From contig CAVPTA010000008.1 in the NCBI GenBank assembly GCA_963708645.1, positions 186,001-250,000 of the forward strand: a stretch of DNA of 64,000 bases. Reading direction: 5' to 3'. This stretch comes from RYN-133 sp963708645. GTDB taxonomy: Bacteria > Actinomycetota > Actinomycetes > Mycobacteriales > Jatrophihabitantaceae. The notes beneath the pieces were generated by a model. It had not been told where the DNA came from and did not search any database. It was given only the letters and a program-made list of their open reading frames with translations. Position 1 is the first letter of the stretch; the number at the start of each line of letters is the position of its first letter. The translations under genes and the position numbers were made by a program. Of the stretch, positions 43,023 through 51,091 are shown in pieces.

Positions 43023-43487
43023 ATGTCGACGACAGGCGGGCTATACGCGGCGTACGGGTCCAACATGGACCCGGAACAGATGCTGGAACGCTGCCCGCAC
43101 TCGCCGGCGGCCGGCACCGGCTGGCTCAACGGCTGGCGGCTCACCTTCGGCGGTGAGGATCTCGGCTGGGACGGCGCGCTCGCCATGGTCGTGCCCGACC
43201 CGTCCAGCCAGGTCTTCGTCGCGCTCTACGACGTCTCGCCCCAGGACCACGCCAAGCTCGACTACTGGGAGGGCGTGGCTGAGGGGCTGTACAACACGAT
43301 CAAGCTGCGGATCTCGACCCTGGACGGCGACGCGCTGGCCTGGGTCTACATCCTCGACGCCTACGAGGGCGGCCTGCCGTCGGCGCGGTATCTCGGGATG
43401 ATCGCCGAGGCGGCGCAGGCGGCCGGAGCACCGGACGAGTACGTCGAGGAGTTGCGCAGCCGGCCGTGCCGCTCGCTGGGCATCTAG
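43023..43487 (+). CDS. Gamma-glutamylcyclotransferase-like protein
   Basis: A 154-residue protein of the BtrG/AIG2 fold. The nucleotide-like loop YAAYGSNMDPEQMLERCP matches the YGSN signature, followed by GWRLTFGGEDLGWDGALAMVVPDP, VFVALYDVSPQDHAKLDYWEG (with the acidic catalytic position) and VYILDAYEGGLPSARYL. Members cleave gamma-glutamyl amines or peptides to release 5-oxoproline; the substrate here is unknown. The same family often sits beside lpdA in actinobacteria, as it does here in divergent orientation. Confidence 0.85.
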   Translation: MSTTGGLYAAYGSNMDPEQMLERCPHSPAAGTGWLNGWRLTFGGEDLGWDGALAMVVPDPSSQVFVALYDVSPQDHAKLDYWEGVAEGLYNTIKLRISTLDGDALAWVYILDAYEGGLPSARYLGMIAEAAQAAGAPDEYVEELRSRPCRSLGI

Positions 43488-43497
43488 CAACGAGTTG

Positions 43498-43525
43498 CCG
43501 CATGTCAAGCACGCTTGACATGCGG
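43498..43525. promoter_or_regulatory. Operator of the XRE regulator (perfect palindrome)
   Basis: Arms CCGCATGTCAAGC and GCTTGACATGCGG (13 bases each, perfect) flank AC. The right arm contains TTGACA (43515-43520), a -35 box, so the bound regulator would block its own promoter. A third half-site TGTCAAGC at 43533-43540, paired imperfectly with CCTTTACA, forms a second weaker site between -35 and start. Confidence 0.75.
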
Positions 43526-43551
43526 ACGCAGTGTCAAGCATCCTTTACATC

Positions 43552-43749
43552 GTGCGCAACGAGGTCCGGACGCTGCGCCAGGACGCCGGGGTTTCCCAGG
43601 CCGCGCTGGCCGCGCAACTGGGCGTCTCGCGACAGACCGTGAACGCCATCGAGGTCGGGCGCTACGACCCGTCCCTGCCGCTGGCAATCGCGATCGCGCG
43701 CCACTTCGCAACCACCGTGGAGGAGATCTTCCATGTCGATAAGGACTGA
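43552..43749 (+). CDS. XRE-family regulator (YozG-like)
   Basis: A 65-residue Cro/C1-type protein that is little more than the HTH: VRNEVRTLRQDAGVSQAALAAQLGVSRQTVNAIEVGRYDPSLPLA, ending EEIFHVDKD. GTG 43552 is chosen as homologues start here; a GTG at 43531 lies inside the second operator copy. It overlaps the following membrane-protein gene by 17 bases, an arrangement found for two-gene HTH/membrane modules. The operator suggests tight self-repression. Confidence 0.85.
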   Translation: MRNEVRTLRQDAGVSQAALAAQLGVSRQTVNAIEVGRYDPSLPLAIAIARHFATTVEEIFHVDKD

Positions 43750-44134
43750 ACTGCGCGGCCCGCGGGGCGTTACTGCGTTGTGCGTCGGTTTCGCTGCCAT
43801 CTACCTCGGCGTCGGCCTGGCGACTCGTGATCCGTGGGTGGCCGTCGCGGGCCCCATCGTCATGCTCGCCTACCTCGGGTTCCTCTACACATTCCGAACC
43901 CGCAGCGAATCAGTGTCGCTGCTGTCCGGTGCGACCGAGGACGAGCGTCAGCGCACGCTGGTGCTGCAGGCGAGCGCGATCACCGGCAACGTGCTGATCG
44001 CGGCTGTCGTGATCGGGTTCTTCGTCGCGCTGGCAACCGGAGCGACGACCGCCGCGCATGTGCTCTCCGGCGTGGGCGCGATCGGCGGGGTCACCTTCGC
44101 TGTCGCGGTGGTCTGGCTGTCGCGTCACCGCTGA
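43733..44134 (+). CDS. Small integral membrane protein paired with XRE regulator
   Basis: A 133-residue protein with four TM segments (VTALCVGFAAIYLGVGLA, WVAVAGPIVMLAYLGFLYTF, ITGNVLIAAVVIGFFVALA, LSGVGAIGGVTFAVAVVWL) and a charged loop TEDERQRTLVLQASAI. This matches the DUF2178-like membrane partners that follow YozG-type regulators. The function is unknown; the pairing suggests that the membrane protein is the regulated output or a sensor for the regulator. Confidence 0.75.
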   Translation: MSIRTELRGPRGVTALCVGFAAIYLGVGLATRDPWVAVAGPIVMLAYLGFLYTFRTRSESVSLLSGATEDERQRTLVLQASAITGNVLIAAVVIGFFVALATGATTAAHVLSGVGAIGGVTFAVAVVWLSRHR

Positions 44135-45278
44135 GCGGACGCGAGGGCCCGCTCAGCCAGCGCGACCGTGTAGCGAACGCCGACGTCGAGGGCAGCTTCG
44201 TCGATGTCGAAGGTGCCCTGGTGCAGGTCGAAGGACGGCGTGCCGGGGTTGTGCACGCCGAGGCGGGCCAGTGCGCCGGGCGTCTTCTCGAGGTACCAGG
44301 CGAAGTCCTCGCCGCCCATGCTCTGCTCGGTGTCGGTAAGCACCGCGCGCGCCGAGCGCTGCGATCACCGCCTCGCGCTGCAGATCGACCGCGTCGGCGT
44401 TGTTGTCGACGGGCGGCACGCCCCGTCCGTACGCCACCTCTGCGGCCACGCCGGTCGGCGCGACGATCTGGGCGACCAATTCGTTGACCAGCGGTTCGAC
44501 GTGTTCCCACGCGTCGCGCTCGAGCACGCGCACGGTCCCGCGCAGGGTGCCCCTCATCGGGATCGCGTTGGCGGCCCGGCCCGCGTCGACCGAGCCCCAC
44601 ACGACCGAGACACCGCCGCGCGGATCGACGCGACGTGAGCAGCAGCCCGGGCAGTTCGGTGACGACCAGTCCGAGCGCGTAGACGAGGTCCGCCGTCAGA
44701 TGGGGACGGGCGGTGTGCCCACCCGGCCCGGAGAAGGCGATGTCGACCTGGTCGCAGGCGGCGGTGATCGGGCCGACCCGCAGGCCGATCGTGCCGGTGT
44801 CGATGCGCGGGTCGCAGTGCAGGGCGAAGATCTGCTCGACCCCGTCGAGCCGGCCCGTCGACATCACCGAGAGTGCGCCGCCGGGCACCGTCTCCTCAGC
44901 GGGCTGGAAGATCAGTCGCACGCGCCCGGGCAGCGTGCGGGTTGCGAGCTCGGACGCGGCGCCCAGCAGGATCGCGGTGTGCGCATCGTGCCCGCACCCG
45001 TGGCAGCAGCCCTCGACCGTCGAGCGGTACGGCACGTGCTTCTGATCGGCGATCGGCAGTGCGTCGATGTCGGCGCGCAGCGCGATAAGCGGGCCATCGC
45101 CCGTCCCCAGGTCGCAGATCGCGCCGGTGCCGGCGGGCAGCACCTGCGCCTCGAGCCCGATCCGTTCGAGCGTGTCGACGATCAGCCCGGTCGTGCGCGT
45201 CTCGGCGTACGCCAGCTCCGGGTGCGCATGCAGTTCACGCCGGATCGCGATCACGTCGTCGACGGTCAGGTCACTCAA
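44125..45278 (-). CDS. M20 family amidohydrolase (two frame breaks, 44344-44353 and 44628-44634)
   Basis: A metal-dependent amidohydrolase of the M20D type (IAA-amino acid/hippurate hydrolase-like). In order: IRRELHAHPELAYAE, LIALRADIDALPI, CCHGCGHDAHTAILLGAA (metal Cys/His), LIFQPAEETVPGGA, FSGPGGHTARPH, then after the first break VWGSVDAGRAANAIP and LVNELVAQIVAP, and after the second MGGEDFAWYLEKTPGALARLG. Both breaks lie in CG/GC repeats where a missing dinucleotide or one extra base would restore the frame. TTG 45278 directly follows the pdxH TAA. About 383 residues when repaired. Confidence 0.85.
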
Positions 45279-45920
45279 TTAGGGGGCCAATCTCTCCAAG
45301 GTCCAGTCGTCGCCGTGACGGCGAAAGCGCAGCCGGTCGTGCAGGCGGTCGGGACGACCCTGCCAGAACTCGACAGCGTCCGGAGTCAGTAGGTACCCAC
45401 CCCAGTGGTCGGGTACCGGCACCACGCCATCGGCGAAGCGCGCTTCCACCTCGGCGTAGGCGCGTTCGAGCACCGCCCGCGAGGCGATCACCTGCGACTG
45501 CGGTGAGGCCCAGGCGCCGAGCTGCGACCCGTGCGGGCGGCTGTGGAAGTAGGCCTCGGTCTCCTCGGCCGGCACCCGCTGCACCGGGCCGGTCAGTCGC
45601 ACCTGGCGTTCGTGCGCCAGCCAGAGGAACTGCGCGGCGGCATAGGGACGTGCGTCCAGGTCACGGCCTTTGACCGACCCGTGGTTCGTGTAGAAGGTGA
45701 CGCCACGCTCGTCGATGCCCTTGGCCAGGACGGTGCGCAGCGACGGGCGCCCCGCGTCGTCGACGGTCGCCACCTGCATCGCATTCGGTTCCGGCGAACC
45801 GGCCAGCGACACGGCATCGTCGAACCACGCGCGCAGCTGCTCGAGCCAGGTCGGCGCGATCGTCGTCTCGTCGAGGCCGGCACGTTCGTAGGTGCGGCGC
45901 AGGTCGGCGGGGTTCGTCAT
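45279..45920 (-). CDS. pdxH: Pyridoxamine 5'-phosphate oxidase
   Basis: A 213-residue FMN enzyme that oxidises pyridoxine/pyridoxamine phosphate to pyridoxal phosphate. It has LRRTYERAGLDE, PNAMQVATVDDAGRPSLRTVLAKGIDERGVTFYTN, AAAQFLWLAHERQVRLTGPV, the FMN segment HSRPHGSQLGAWASPQSQ and the C-terminal PDHWGGYLLTPDAVEFWQGRPDRLHDRLRF with the family signature. ATG 45920 follows GGAG by six bases. Divergent from citrate synthase; its stop adjoins the amidohydrolase start. Confidence 0.92.
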   Translation of the reverse strand: MTNPADLRRTYERAGLDETTIAPTWLEQLRAWFDDAVSLAGSPEPNAMQVATVDDAGRPSLRTVLAKGIDERGVTFYTNHGSVKGRDLDARPYAAAQFLWLAHERQVRLTGPVQRVPAEETEAYFHSRPHGSQLGAWASPQSQVIASRAVLERAYAEVEARFADGVVPVPDHWGGYLLTPDAVEFWQGRPDRLHDRLRFRRHGDDWTLERLAP

Positions 45921-46021
45921 CAGGATCTCCATCCTGACACCCCGGCCTGTCCCACCGCGCGGGGCGTGTGAGCAGAATGGAACCGAACCGTCATTTCCGA
46001 ACCACGGAGCGGAGCAAGTCC

Positions 46022-47128
46022 ATGACATCCGACTACAGCCCCGGCCTCGAAGGCGTCATCGCGTTCGAGACCGAGATCGCCGAGCCGGACAAGGACGGCG
46101 GAGCGCTTCGCTACCGCGGCGTCGACATCGAAGACCTCGTCGGGCACGTCACCTTCGGCAACGTCTGGGCATTGCTGGTCGACGGCAAGTTCGGCCCGGG
46201 CCTGCCGCCCGCCGAGCCGTTCCCGATCCCGGTACACACCGGCGACGTCCGCGTGGACGTGCAGGCCGCGCTGGCCATGCTCGCGCCCGTCTGGGGATAT
46301 CGCGCACTGCTGGACATCAGCGATGACGAGGCCCGTGACCAGCTCGCCCGCGCCGCGGTCATGGCGCTGTCGTACGCGGCCCAGTCTGCCCGTGGCCTGT
46401 CGACCCCGGCCGTCCCGCAGTCGCGCATCGACCAGTGCGACACCATCATCGAGCGGTTCATGACGCGCTGGCGCGGCGAGCCCGATCCCGACCACATCAG
46501 GGCGATCGACGCCTACTTCGTCTCGGCGGCCGAGCACGGCATGAACGCGTCGACGTTCACCGCGCGCGTGATCGCCTCGACCGGGGCCGACGTCGCCGCG
46601 GCGATGTCCGGCGCAATCGGCGCCATGAGCGGCCCCTTGCACGGCGGCGCGCCGGCGCGTGTGCTGCCGATGATCGAGGAGGTCGAGAAGGTCGGCGACG
46701 CGGGCAAGGTCGTGCGCGGCATCCTCGACCGACACGAGCGCCTGATGGGCTTCGGCCACCGTGTCTACCGCGCCGAAGACCCTCGTGCGCGCGTATTGCG
46801 CCGCACCTGCAAAGAGCTCAACGCGGCCAAGTACGACGCCGCGAACGCGCTCGAGCAGGCTGCCCTCGCCGAGCTGCGCGAGCGCCGTCCCGACCGCCCG
46901 ATCGAGACCAACGTCGAGTTCTGGGCGGCCGTGATCCTCGACTTCGCGGAGGTACCGCCGCACATGATGCCCGCGATGTTCACCTGCGCGCGTACCGGCG
47001 GCTGGTCGGCCCACATCATGGAGCAGAAGAAGACCGGACGCCTCGTGCGCCCGTCCGCGCGGTACATCGGGCCGGCGCCGCGCCGTCCTGACGCGGTCGA
47101 GGGCTGGGCCGACATCGCCCACGAGTGA
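46022..47128 (+). CDS. Citrate synthase
   Basis: A 368-residue type of citrate synthase (shorter than GltA-I), condensing acetyl-CoA with oxaloacetate; methylcitrate activity is possible. Motifs: LRYRGVDIEDLVGHVTFGNVWALL, STPAVPQSRID, SAAEHGMNASTFTARVIAST (His), SGPLHGGAPARVL (His), MGFGHRVYRAEDPRARVL (His/Arg) and NVEFWAAVILDFAEVPPHM with the catalytic Asp. GGAG lies seven bases before ATG 46022. A strong hairpin follows. No prpB/prpD genes adjoin, which slightly favours the TCA-cycle role. Confidence 0.92.
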   Translation: MTSDYSPGLEGVIAFETEIAEPDKDGGALRYRGVDIEDLVGHVTFGNVWALLVDGKFGPGLPPAEPFPIPVHTGDVRVDVQAALAMLAPVWGYRALLDISDDEARDQLARAAVMALSYAAQSARGLSTPAVPQSRIDQCDTIIERFMTRWRGEPDPDHIRAIDAYFVSAAEHGMNASTFTARVIASTGADVAAAMSGAIGAMSGPLHGGAPARVLPMIEEVEKVGDAGKVVRGILDRHERLMGFGHRVYRAEDPRARVLRRTCKELNAAKYDAANALEQAALAELRERRPDRPIETNVEFWAAVILDFAEVPPHMMPAMFTCARTGGWSAHIMEQKKTGRLVRPSARYIGPAPRRPDAVEGWADIAHE

Positions 47129-47155
47129 GCGCACACGCATACACACCGAACGACC

Positions 47156-47185
47156 AGAGCCCGGCCGCAGCAGCGGCCGGGCTCT
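47156..47185. terminator. Terminator after citrate synthase
   Basis: AGAGCCCGGCCGC-AGCA-GCGGCCGGGCTCT: perfect 13-pair GC stem with a four-base loop, 27 bases after the stop. It lacks a long U tract, as is usual in actinobacteria. Confidence 0.85.
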
Positions 47186-47267
47186 CTCGTCCGGGGAAGT
47201 AGTTCCAGGAGGGAAACAGTCCGCTTTAACTTTGTTGCCGTGAATTCGGAATTCCGGATTTGTCGAT

Positions 47268-47296
47268 TTGACAGTTACTTGGGGGTAGCGCACGGT
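47268..47296 (+). promoter_or_regulatory. Possible sigma70-type promoter of the secreted-protein gene
   Basis: TTGACA at 47268-47273 and CACGGT at 47291-47296 are spaced by 17 bases in an AT-richer stretch between citrate synthase and the secreted-protein gene. The -10 match is poor (NANNNT only). Confidence 0.35.
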
Positions 47297-47354
47297 TTGT
47301 AGACAAGTGGCCTCGCTGATCTGGGGGCCGCACCCCGCATTGGGAGGACCCCGC

Positions 47355-48620
47355 ATGTTTGACCACTCCTGGCGCCCGAACCGACCTCTTGTCGCCGCCG
47401 CCGCATTGACTGCCACCGCCCTCGTGCTCGGCACGTTCGCGGCGGGCAGCCCCGCCGGCGCAGCGACGAAACTGACGATGTTCGGCGGGTACGCCTACGA
47501 CACCAACACCCACATCGGCTCGTCCGCCAACACCGGACGCAGCGCGGTCACCACGCTGTGCACATCTCGGCCCGGCGTGACCCACACCAATCATTCGTCG
47601 TCGTCCACCATCCCGAACGGGGGCGGCACCGTCGGCGCAGTCACCACGCAGTTGACCTCGCGTCGCCCCGCCTCGGGACCGGTCTCGACGGCGACGACGA
47701 CGACGCACGGGTTGTCGCTGTTCGGAATGATCAGCGCCACGGCTCTGACCACGACGGCGCGGGTCGCCCACACCGCGCGCGGTTTCGTCCGCAGCGGCAC
47801 CACGAACATCGTCGGTCTGCACATCGCCGGCCACTCGAGCCCGCCCGCGAATCCGAAGGTCGACCAGACGGTCAAGCTGCCCGGCATCGCGACCATCGTG
47901 TTCAACCATCACGCTCTCTCGCAGCACTTCGGCAACTACAAGATGACCGTCGTCGCGATGACGGTGACCGTCCCGAAGACGAACACGCTGCACCTGCCGG
48001 CGATGACGATCGTCGTCGGTCACGGCGTCGCCAGCCTGCACCGTCCGACGTTCGCCAACGTGCACGGGTACGCGTTCGGGACAACAGTGAGCGCGGCCAA
48101 GGTGACGGGATCGAACCGCACCGCGCCGGCCTACCTGCCCTGCGGTGGCACCGACGGTTCGACGACCCGCAACCGCATCAGCGCAGCACACGTTCCGAGC
48201 GCGCTGCGCACCGGCGAGGCCACCTCGACCACCCGCTCGGTCGACACGGCAACGAGCACGCTCGCCCAGACGAGTAACAGGATCGCGAATGCCAGCCTGT
48301 TCGGCGGCGTGATCAAGGCAGGCGCCATTCACGTCGTTGCCAGCGCTTCACGCAACAGCGCCGGCGCGTTGACCCGCAAGGCCACCGCGACGGTCGGTTC
48401 GCTCACCGTCAACGGTCAGAGCAAGTCCGGCAATGCGCCCGCCAACACGAAGATCGCGATCCCGAACCTCGGGACGCTGTGGGTGCACCGGGTGATCAAC
48501 ACACCGAGCGGGGTCACCGTCCGCGGCCTCGATCTGATTCTCAGCGTGACCAAGAACGGCTTCAAGAAGGGCACCGAACTCATCATCGGTGCAGCGAACG
48601 CCGCGGCGTCGTCCAGCTAA
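47355..48620 (+). CDS. Secreted choice-of-anchor P-like protein
   Basis: A 421-residue exported protein. Signal peptide: WRPNRPLVAAAALTATALVLGTF with cleavage likely after GAA. The mature part is Thr/Ser/Ala-rich beta repeats with AYLPCGGTDGSTTRNRI, TSTLAQTSNRIANASLFGGVIKAGAIHVVAS and NLGTLWVHRVI, the same pattern as actinobacterial proteins named choice-of-anchor P. No sortase motif or C-terminal TM is visible, so anchoring is unclear. GGGAGG lies ten bases before ATG 47355. Likely a cell-surface protein of unknown role. Confidence 0.78.
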   Translation: MFDHSWRPNRPLVAAAALTATALVLGTFAAGSPAGAATKLTMFGGYAYDTNTHIGSSANTGRSAVTTLCTSRPGVTHTNHSSSSTIPNGGGTVGAVTTQLTSRRPASGPVSTATTTTHGLSLFGMISATALTTTARVAHTARGFVRSGTTNIVGLHIAGHSSPPANPKVDQTVKLPGIATIVFNHHALSQHFGNYKMTVVAMTVTVPKTNTLHLPAMTIVVGHGVASLHRPTFANVHGYAFGTTVSAAKVTGSNRTAPAYLPCGGTDGSTTRNRISAAHVPSALRTGEATSTTRSVDTATSTLAQTSNRIANASLFGGVIKAGAIHVVASASRNSAGALTRKATATVGSLTVNGQSKSGNAPANTKIAIPNLGTLWVHRVINTPSGVTVRGLDLILSVTKNGFKKGTELIIGAANAAASSS

Positions 48621-48694
48621 CTATTGCGGTGCTTCGGCATTCCCCGCACTTCGTGCCGACAGCAACCGCTCCCCGCTACGACGTCGCGGTCTCA

Positions 48695-48734
48695 GGTGAC
48701 GCGGCCGGGCCTCCCCGCGCCCGGTCGCGTCGCC
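48695..48734. terminator. Bidirectional terminator between convergent genes
   Basis: A 16-base stem (14 Watson-Crick pairs plus two mismatched or G-T positions) with an eight-base loop, lying between the secreted-protein gene (plus) and the fold-III enzyme gene (minus). Left arm GGTGACGCGGCCGGGC, right arm GCCCGGTCGCGTCGCC. Confidence 0.7.
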
Positions 48735-48762
48735 GCCGCATTTCAGCTCGGCGACGACCAGA

Positions 48763-49905
48763 TCAACCGAAGTTCTTGCCCTCACCGCGGTAGGTCGCGG
48801 CCGACTCCACCACCCGGTCCGCCTCGACGAGATGGACGGTGTCGAACCGTTCCAGCTGCTCGCCGGCTTTGGCCGGACGCAGCCACACCCGGTCACCGAC
48901 GTGCAATGAGTGCGCGCCGGCACCGCGCACCGGCGTCTGCACCTCGCCCGCTCCCTCGGTGCCGATCAGCGTCAGGCCTGCCCCGACCGGGCGCGGCAGC
49001 CGGTTCTTGCCGGCCTGTCCCGAGGCGACGTACCCGCCGCCGAACAACGTCGCGATGTCGCGCGCCGGACGTCGCACGACGGGAAGCGCTAAGTACAACG
49101 CCGGACGCGGCGCGAAGGCGCGATAGCGGTCGAACAGGGTCGGCGTGTAGATCCCCGACCCGGCGGTCACCTCGGTGACAGAGGCATCCGCCGAGCTGAC
49201 TTCGAGACTGCCGGTGCCGCCGGAGTTCACCAGCTCGAGGTCGCCGACCTCTGCTGCGACTGCCCGCACCACGGCGCCGCGCCGTGAGGCCAGCTCGGTG
49301 GCAGAGCGGCGCTTGATCCACCGCACCGCGGGCGACGTGTCGGGCAGTCCGGCGATCTGCGCTTCGTAGAACATGACGCCGACGACACGGCACCCGCGCT
49401 GCGCGGCGGCACGCGCGATTGCGACCGCGTCGGCCGGGGTGCGCAGCGGCGAGCGCCGCACGCCCAGATGCGCGCGGCCGATCCGCAGCGACGCATCGAC
49501 GTCGATGCACACGCGGTACGGGACGTCTCGTTGCAGCAGTTCGAGTTGCTCGACGTCGTCGATCATCAACGTGATCGCCGCCAGCGCATCGGGTGTTCGG
49601 GCAAGCTGCGCCAGCGCCGAGCGATCGGCGCTGGGGTAGCCCATCAAGACATCGTCCACGCCGCCCGCCGCCAGCCACAGCGCCTCGCGCAGTGCGTAGG
49701 CCATCACGCCCGAAACGCCCGGGGTGGCCAGCGCGAGATCGAGCACCCGTCGGCAGCGCACCGACTTCGACGCGACGCGCACGGGGGTCCCGCCCGCGCG
49801 GCGAACGAGCGATGCGATGTTTGCCTGCGCGGCGCCCAGGTCGAGCGCAGCGAGCGGCGGGTCGAAGGCCGACGTCGCGCGGGTCAGTAGGGCGAGATCG
49901 GTCAC
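48763..49905 (-). CDS. PLP-dependent fold-III enzyme (D-threonine aldolase/amino acid deaminase-like)
   Basis: A 380-residue protein with an alanine racemase-like barrel. The PLP lysine is Lys47 in PVRVASKSVR. Other marks are GVMAYALREALWLAAGG, CIDVDASLRIGRAHLGVRRSPL, GVMFYEAQIAGL, LVNSGGTGSLE and the C-terminal beta domain with TEGAGEVQTPV and HSLHVGDRVWLRPAKAGE, typical of the DSD1/amino acid deaminase branch. Reaction probably cleavage or deamination of a hydroxy-amino acid; substrate unknown. GTG 49905 has no clear ribosome-binding site. Neighbour of an LLM oxidoreductase and a sugar-lactone oxidase. Confidence 0.82.
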   Translation of the reverse strand: MTDLALLTRATSAFDPPLAALDLGAAQANIASLVRRAGGTPVRVASKSVRCRRVLDLALATPGVSGVMAYALREALWLAAGGVDDVLMGYPSADRSALAQLARTPDALAAITLMIDDVEQLELLQRDVPYRVCIDVDASLRIGRAHLGVRRSPLRTPADAVAIARAAAQRGCRVVGVMFYEAQIAGLPDTSPAVRWIKRRSATELASRRGAVVRAVAAEVGDLELVNSGGTGSLEVSSADASVTEVTAGSGIYTPTLFDRYRAFAPRPALYLALPVVRRPARDIATLFGGGYVASGQAGKNRLPRPVGAGLTLIGTEGAGEVQTPVRGAGAHSLHVGDRVWLRPAKAGEQLERFDTVHLVEADRVVESAATYRGEGKNFG

Positions 49906-49933
49906 GTCAGGAGGGTACTGACACCCGTCGCCG

Positions 49934-50908
49934 TCATCCGGCTGCGCGCACCGTCCGTCCGGCGCACCGCTCGATCAGTTCGGCGTGCAGCGCAACGTCG
50001 GACAGCAGGTCCCACCCGGCCAACCGCACTGCACTGACGCCGAGCGCGCGATAGGAATCGAGCGCGGCAGCCACGTCCGCTGCAGTACCCACGAGCGAAC
50101 CGGCACCGGCGACTTCGCCCGTCGCCGCCCGCAGCGCCCGCGTCGGCGAATCGAAGGACGTGCGATGTACGCGCGCGACGCGTTGCGCGTACTCCTGAGC
50201 CTGGAACCGCGTTGCGGCAAGCACCGGACGCAGCCGCAGCCCGAAGCGCACGTCGCGTCCGGCGCGGGCCGCCCGCGCCGAGGCGGCCGCGATGCGCGCA
50301 ACCAACTCGGGCGCAGGCAGGCTCGGCAGGAAGTAGGTGTCGGCATAGGTCGCGCCGAACTCGTCGGCGATCTGACTCGCGCCACTCGCGTGCACCGCGA
50401 TCGCAGCGCTCGGGCGGATCGGCGTCCAGTTCGGCGCGATCGTGTAGAACTCCCCGGCGAAATCGATCGGGCGGTCGCTGGTCCAGATACGCCGCAGGAT
50501 CTCGGCGAACTCGGCGCGCCGCCGCTGCCGGGCTGCGCGTTCGACCCAGTCGCCGTCGCGCTGTGCCTCGCGGTCGCTGTCGACAGCGGGAACGTGCACG
50601 CCCACCCGTCCTGGATGGAACGCGTCAAGGGCCGCCAACTGCCGTGCGACGGCCGTCGGCGCGGTGACCCCGGGACGGTGCGTGACCAGCACCACGACGC
50701 GTTCGGTGGCGGCCAACACCTGCGCACCGAGCACCCCGGCATCGAGCGAGGACGCCGAGTCGTGCGCGAGCACCGCGTCGAATCCGGCAGCGTCCTGCGC
50801 TCGGGCCAACGCCGAGACGAAGGCCGGGTCGGGTGTCGCGGCCAGGGCGGGCTGCACTTCGGACGACTCGTGGGTCGCCGCGACCGCCACGAACTGCAGC
50901 TGACCCAC
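49934..50908 (-). CDS. LLM-class flavin-dependent oxidoreductase
   Basis: A 324-residue luciferase-like monooxygenase family protein with the TIM-barrel pattern: FVSALARAQDAAGFDAVLAHDSAS, VVVLVTHRPGVTAPTAVARQLAALDAFHPGRVGVHV, RRAEFAEILRRIWTSDRPIDFAGEFY, and the C-terminal LVGTAADVAAALDSYRALGVSAVRLAGWDLL. Close in outline to SsuD-like alkanesulfonate or N-acetyl-S-cysteine monooxygenases; substrate unknown. AAGGAG precedes GTG 50908 by five bases. An unusual AT-rich stretch lies upstream. Confidence 0.83.
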   Translation of the reverse strand: MGQLQFVAVAATHESSEVQPALAATPDPAFVSALARAQDAAGFDAVLAHDSASSLDAGVLGAQVLAATERVVVLVTHRPGVTAPTAVARQLAALDAFHPGRVGVHVPAVDSDREAQRDGDWVERAARQRRRAEFAEILRRIWTSDRPIDFAGEFYTIAPNWTPIRPSAAIAVHASGASQIADEFGATYADTYFLPSLPAPELVARIAAASARAARAGRDVRFGLRLRPVLAATRFQAQEYAQRVARVHRTSFDSPTRALRAATGEVAGAGSLVGTAADVAAALDSYRALGVSAVRLAGWDLLSDVALHAELIERCAGRTVRAAG

Positions 50909-50929
50909 CGAAGCTCCTTCGCTTTGCCT

Positions 50930-50960
50930 GTTATTTTTACCGATAAAGTAGACATACTAG
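50930..50960. other. AT-rich intergenic segment, probable promoter/operator of the LLM gene
   Basis: Within a very GC-rich window this stretch (TTATTTTTACCGATAAAGTA and following bases) is markedly AT-rich and sits 22-50 bases upstream of GTG 50908 on the minus strand, where a promoter would lie. I could not assign a regulator. The rest of the 183-base gap to the peptidase gene shows nothing else certain. Confidence 0.35.
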
Positions 50961-51091
50961 CCGGGAAAGATGCGAACGCGCGTGACGGGTCTCGTCGCGG
51001 CTTCCTGATACGGCTCGGCCCGGTCGCCGCGGGGGTGGCCGGGCCGAGTCGCGTTCGGTGCGTACCGGACGCGACGTGGGACACTGTCGCG

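Noticed and set aside
47241..47258. Double GAATTC/GGAATTCC motif upstream of the choice-of-anchor P-like gene as an operator
   Set aside because: The repeats are short, overlapping and of a sequence that arises easily; no regulator gene adjoins, so no claim is made.
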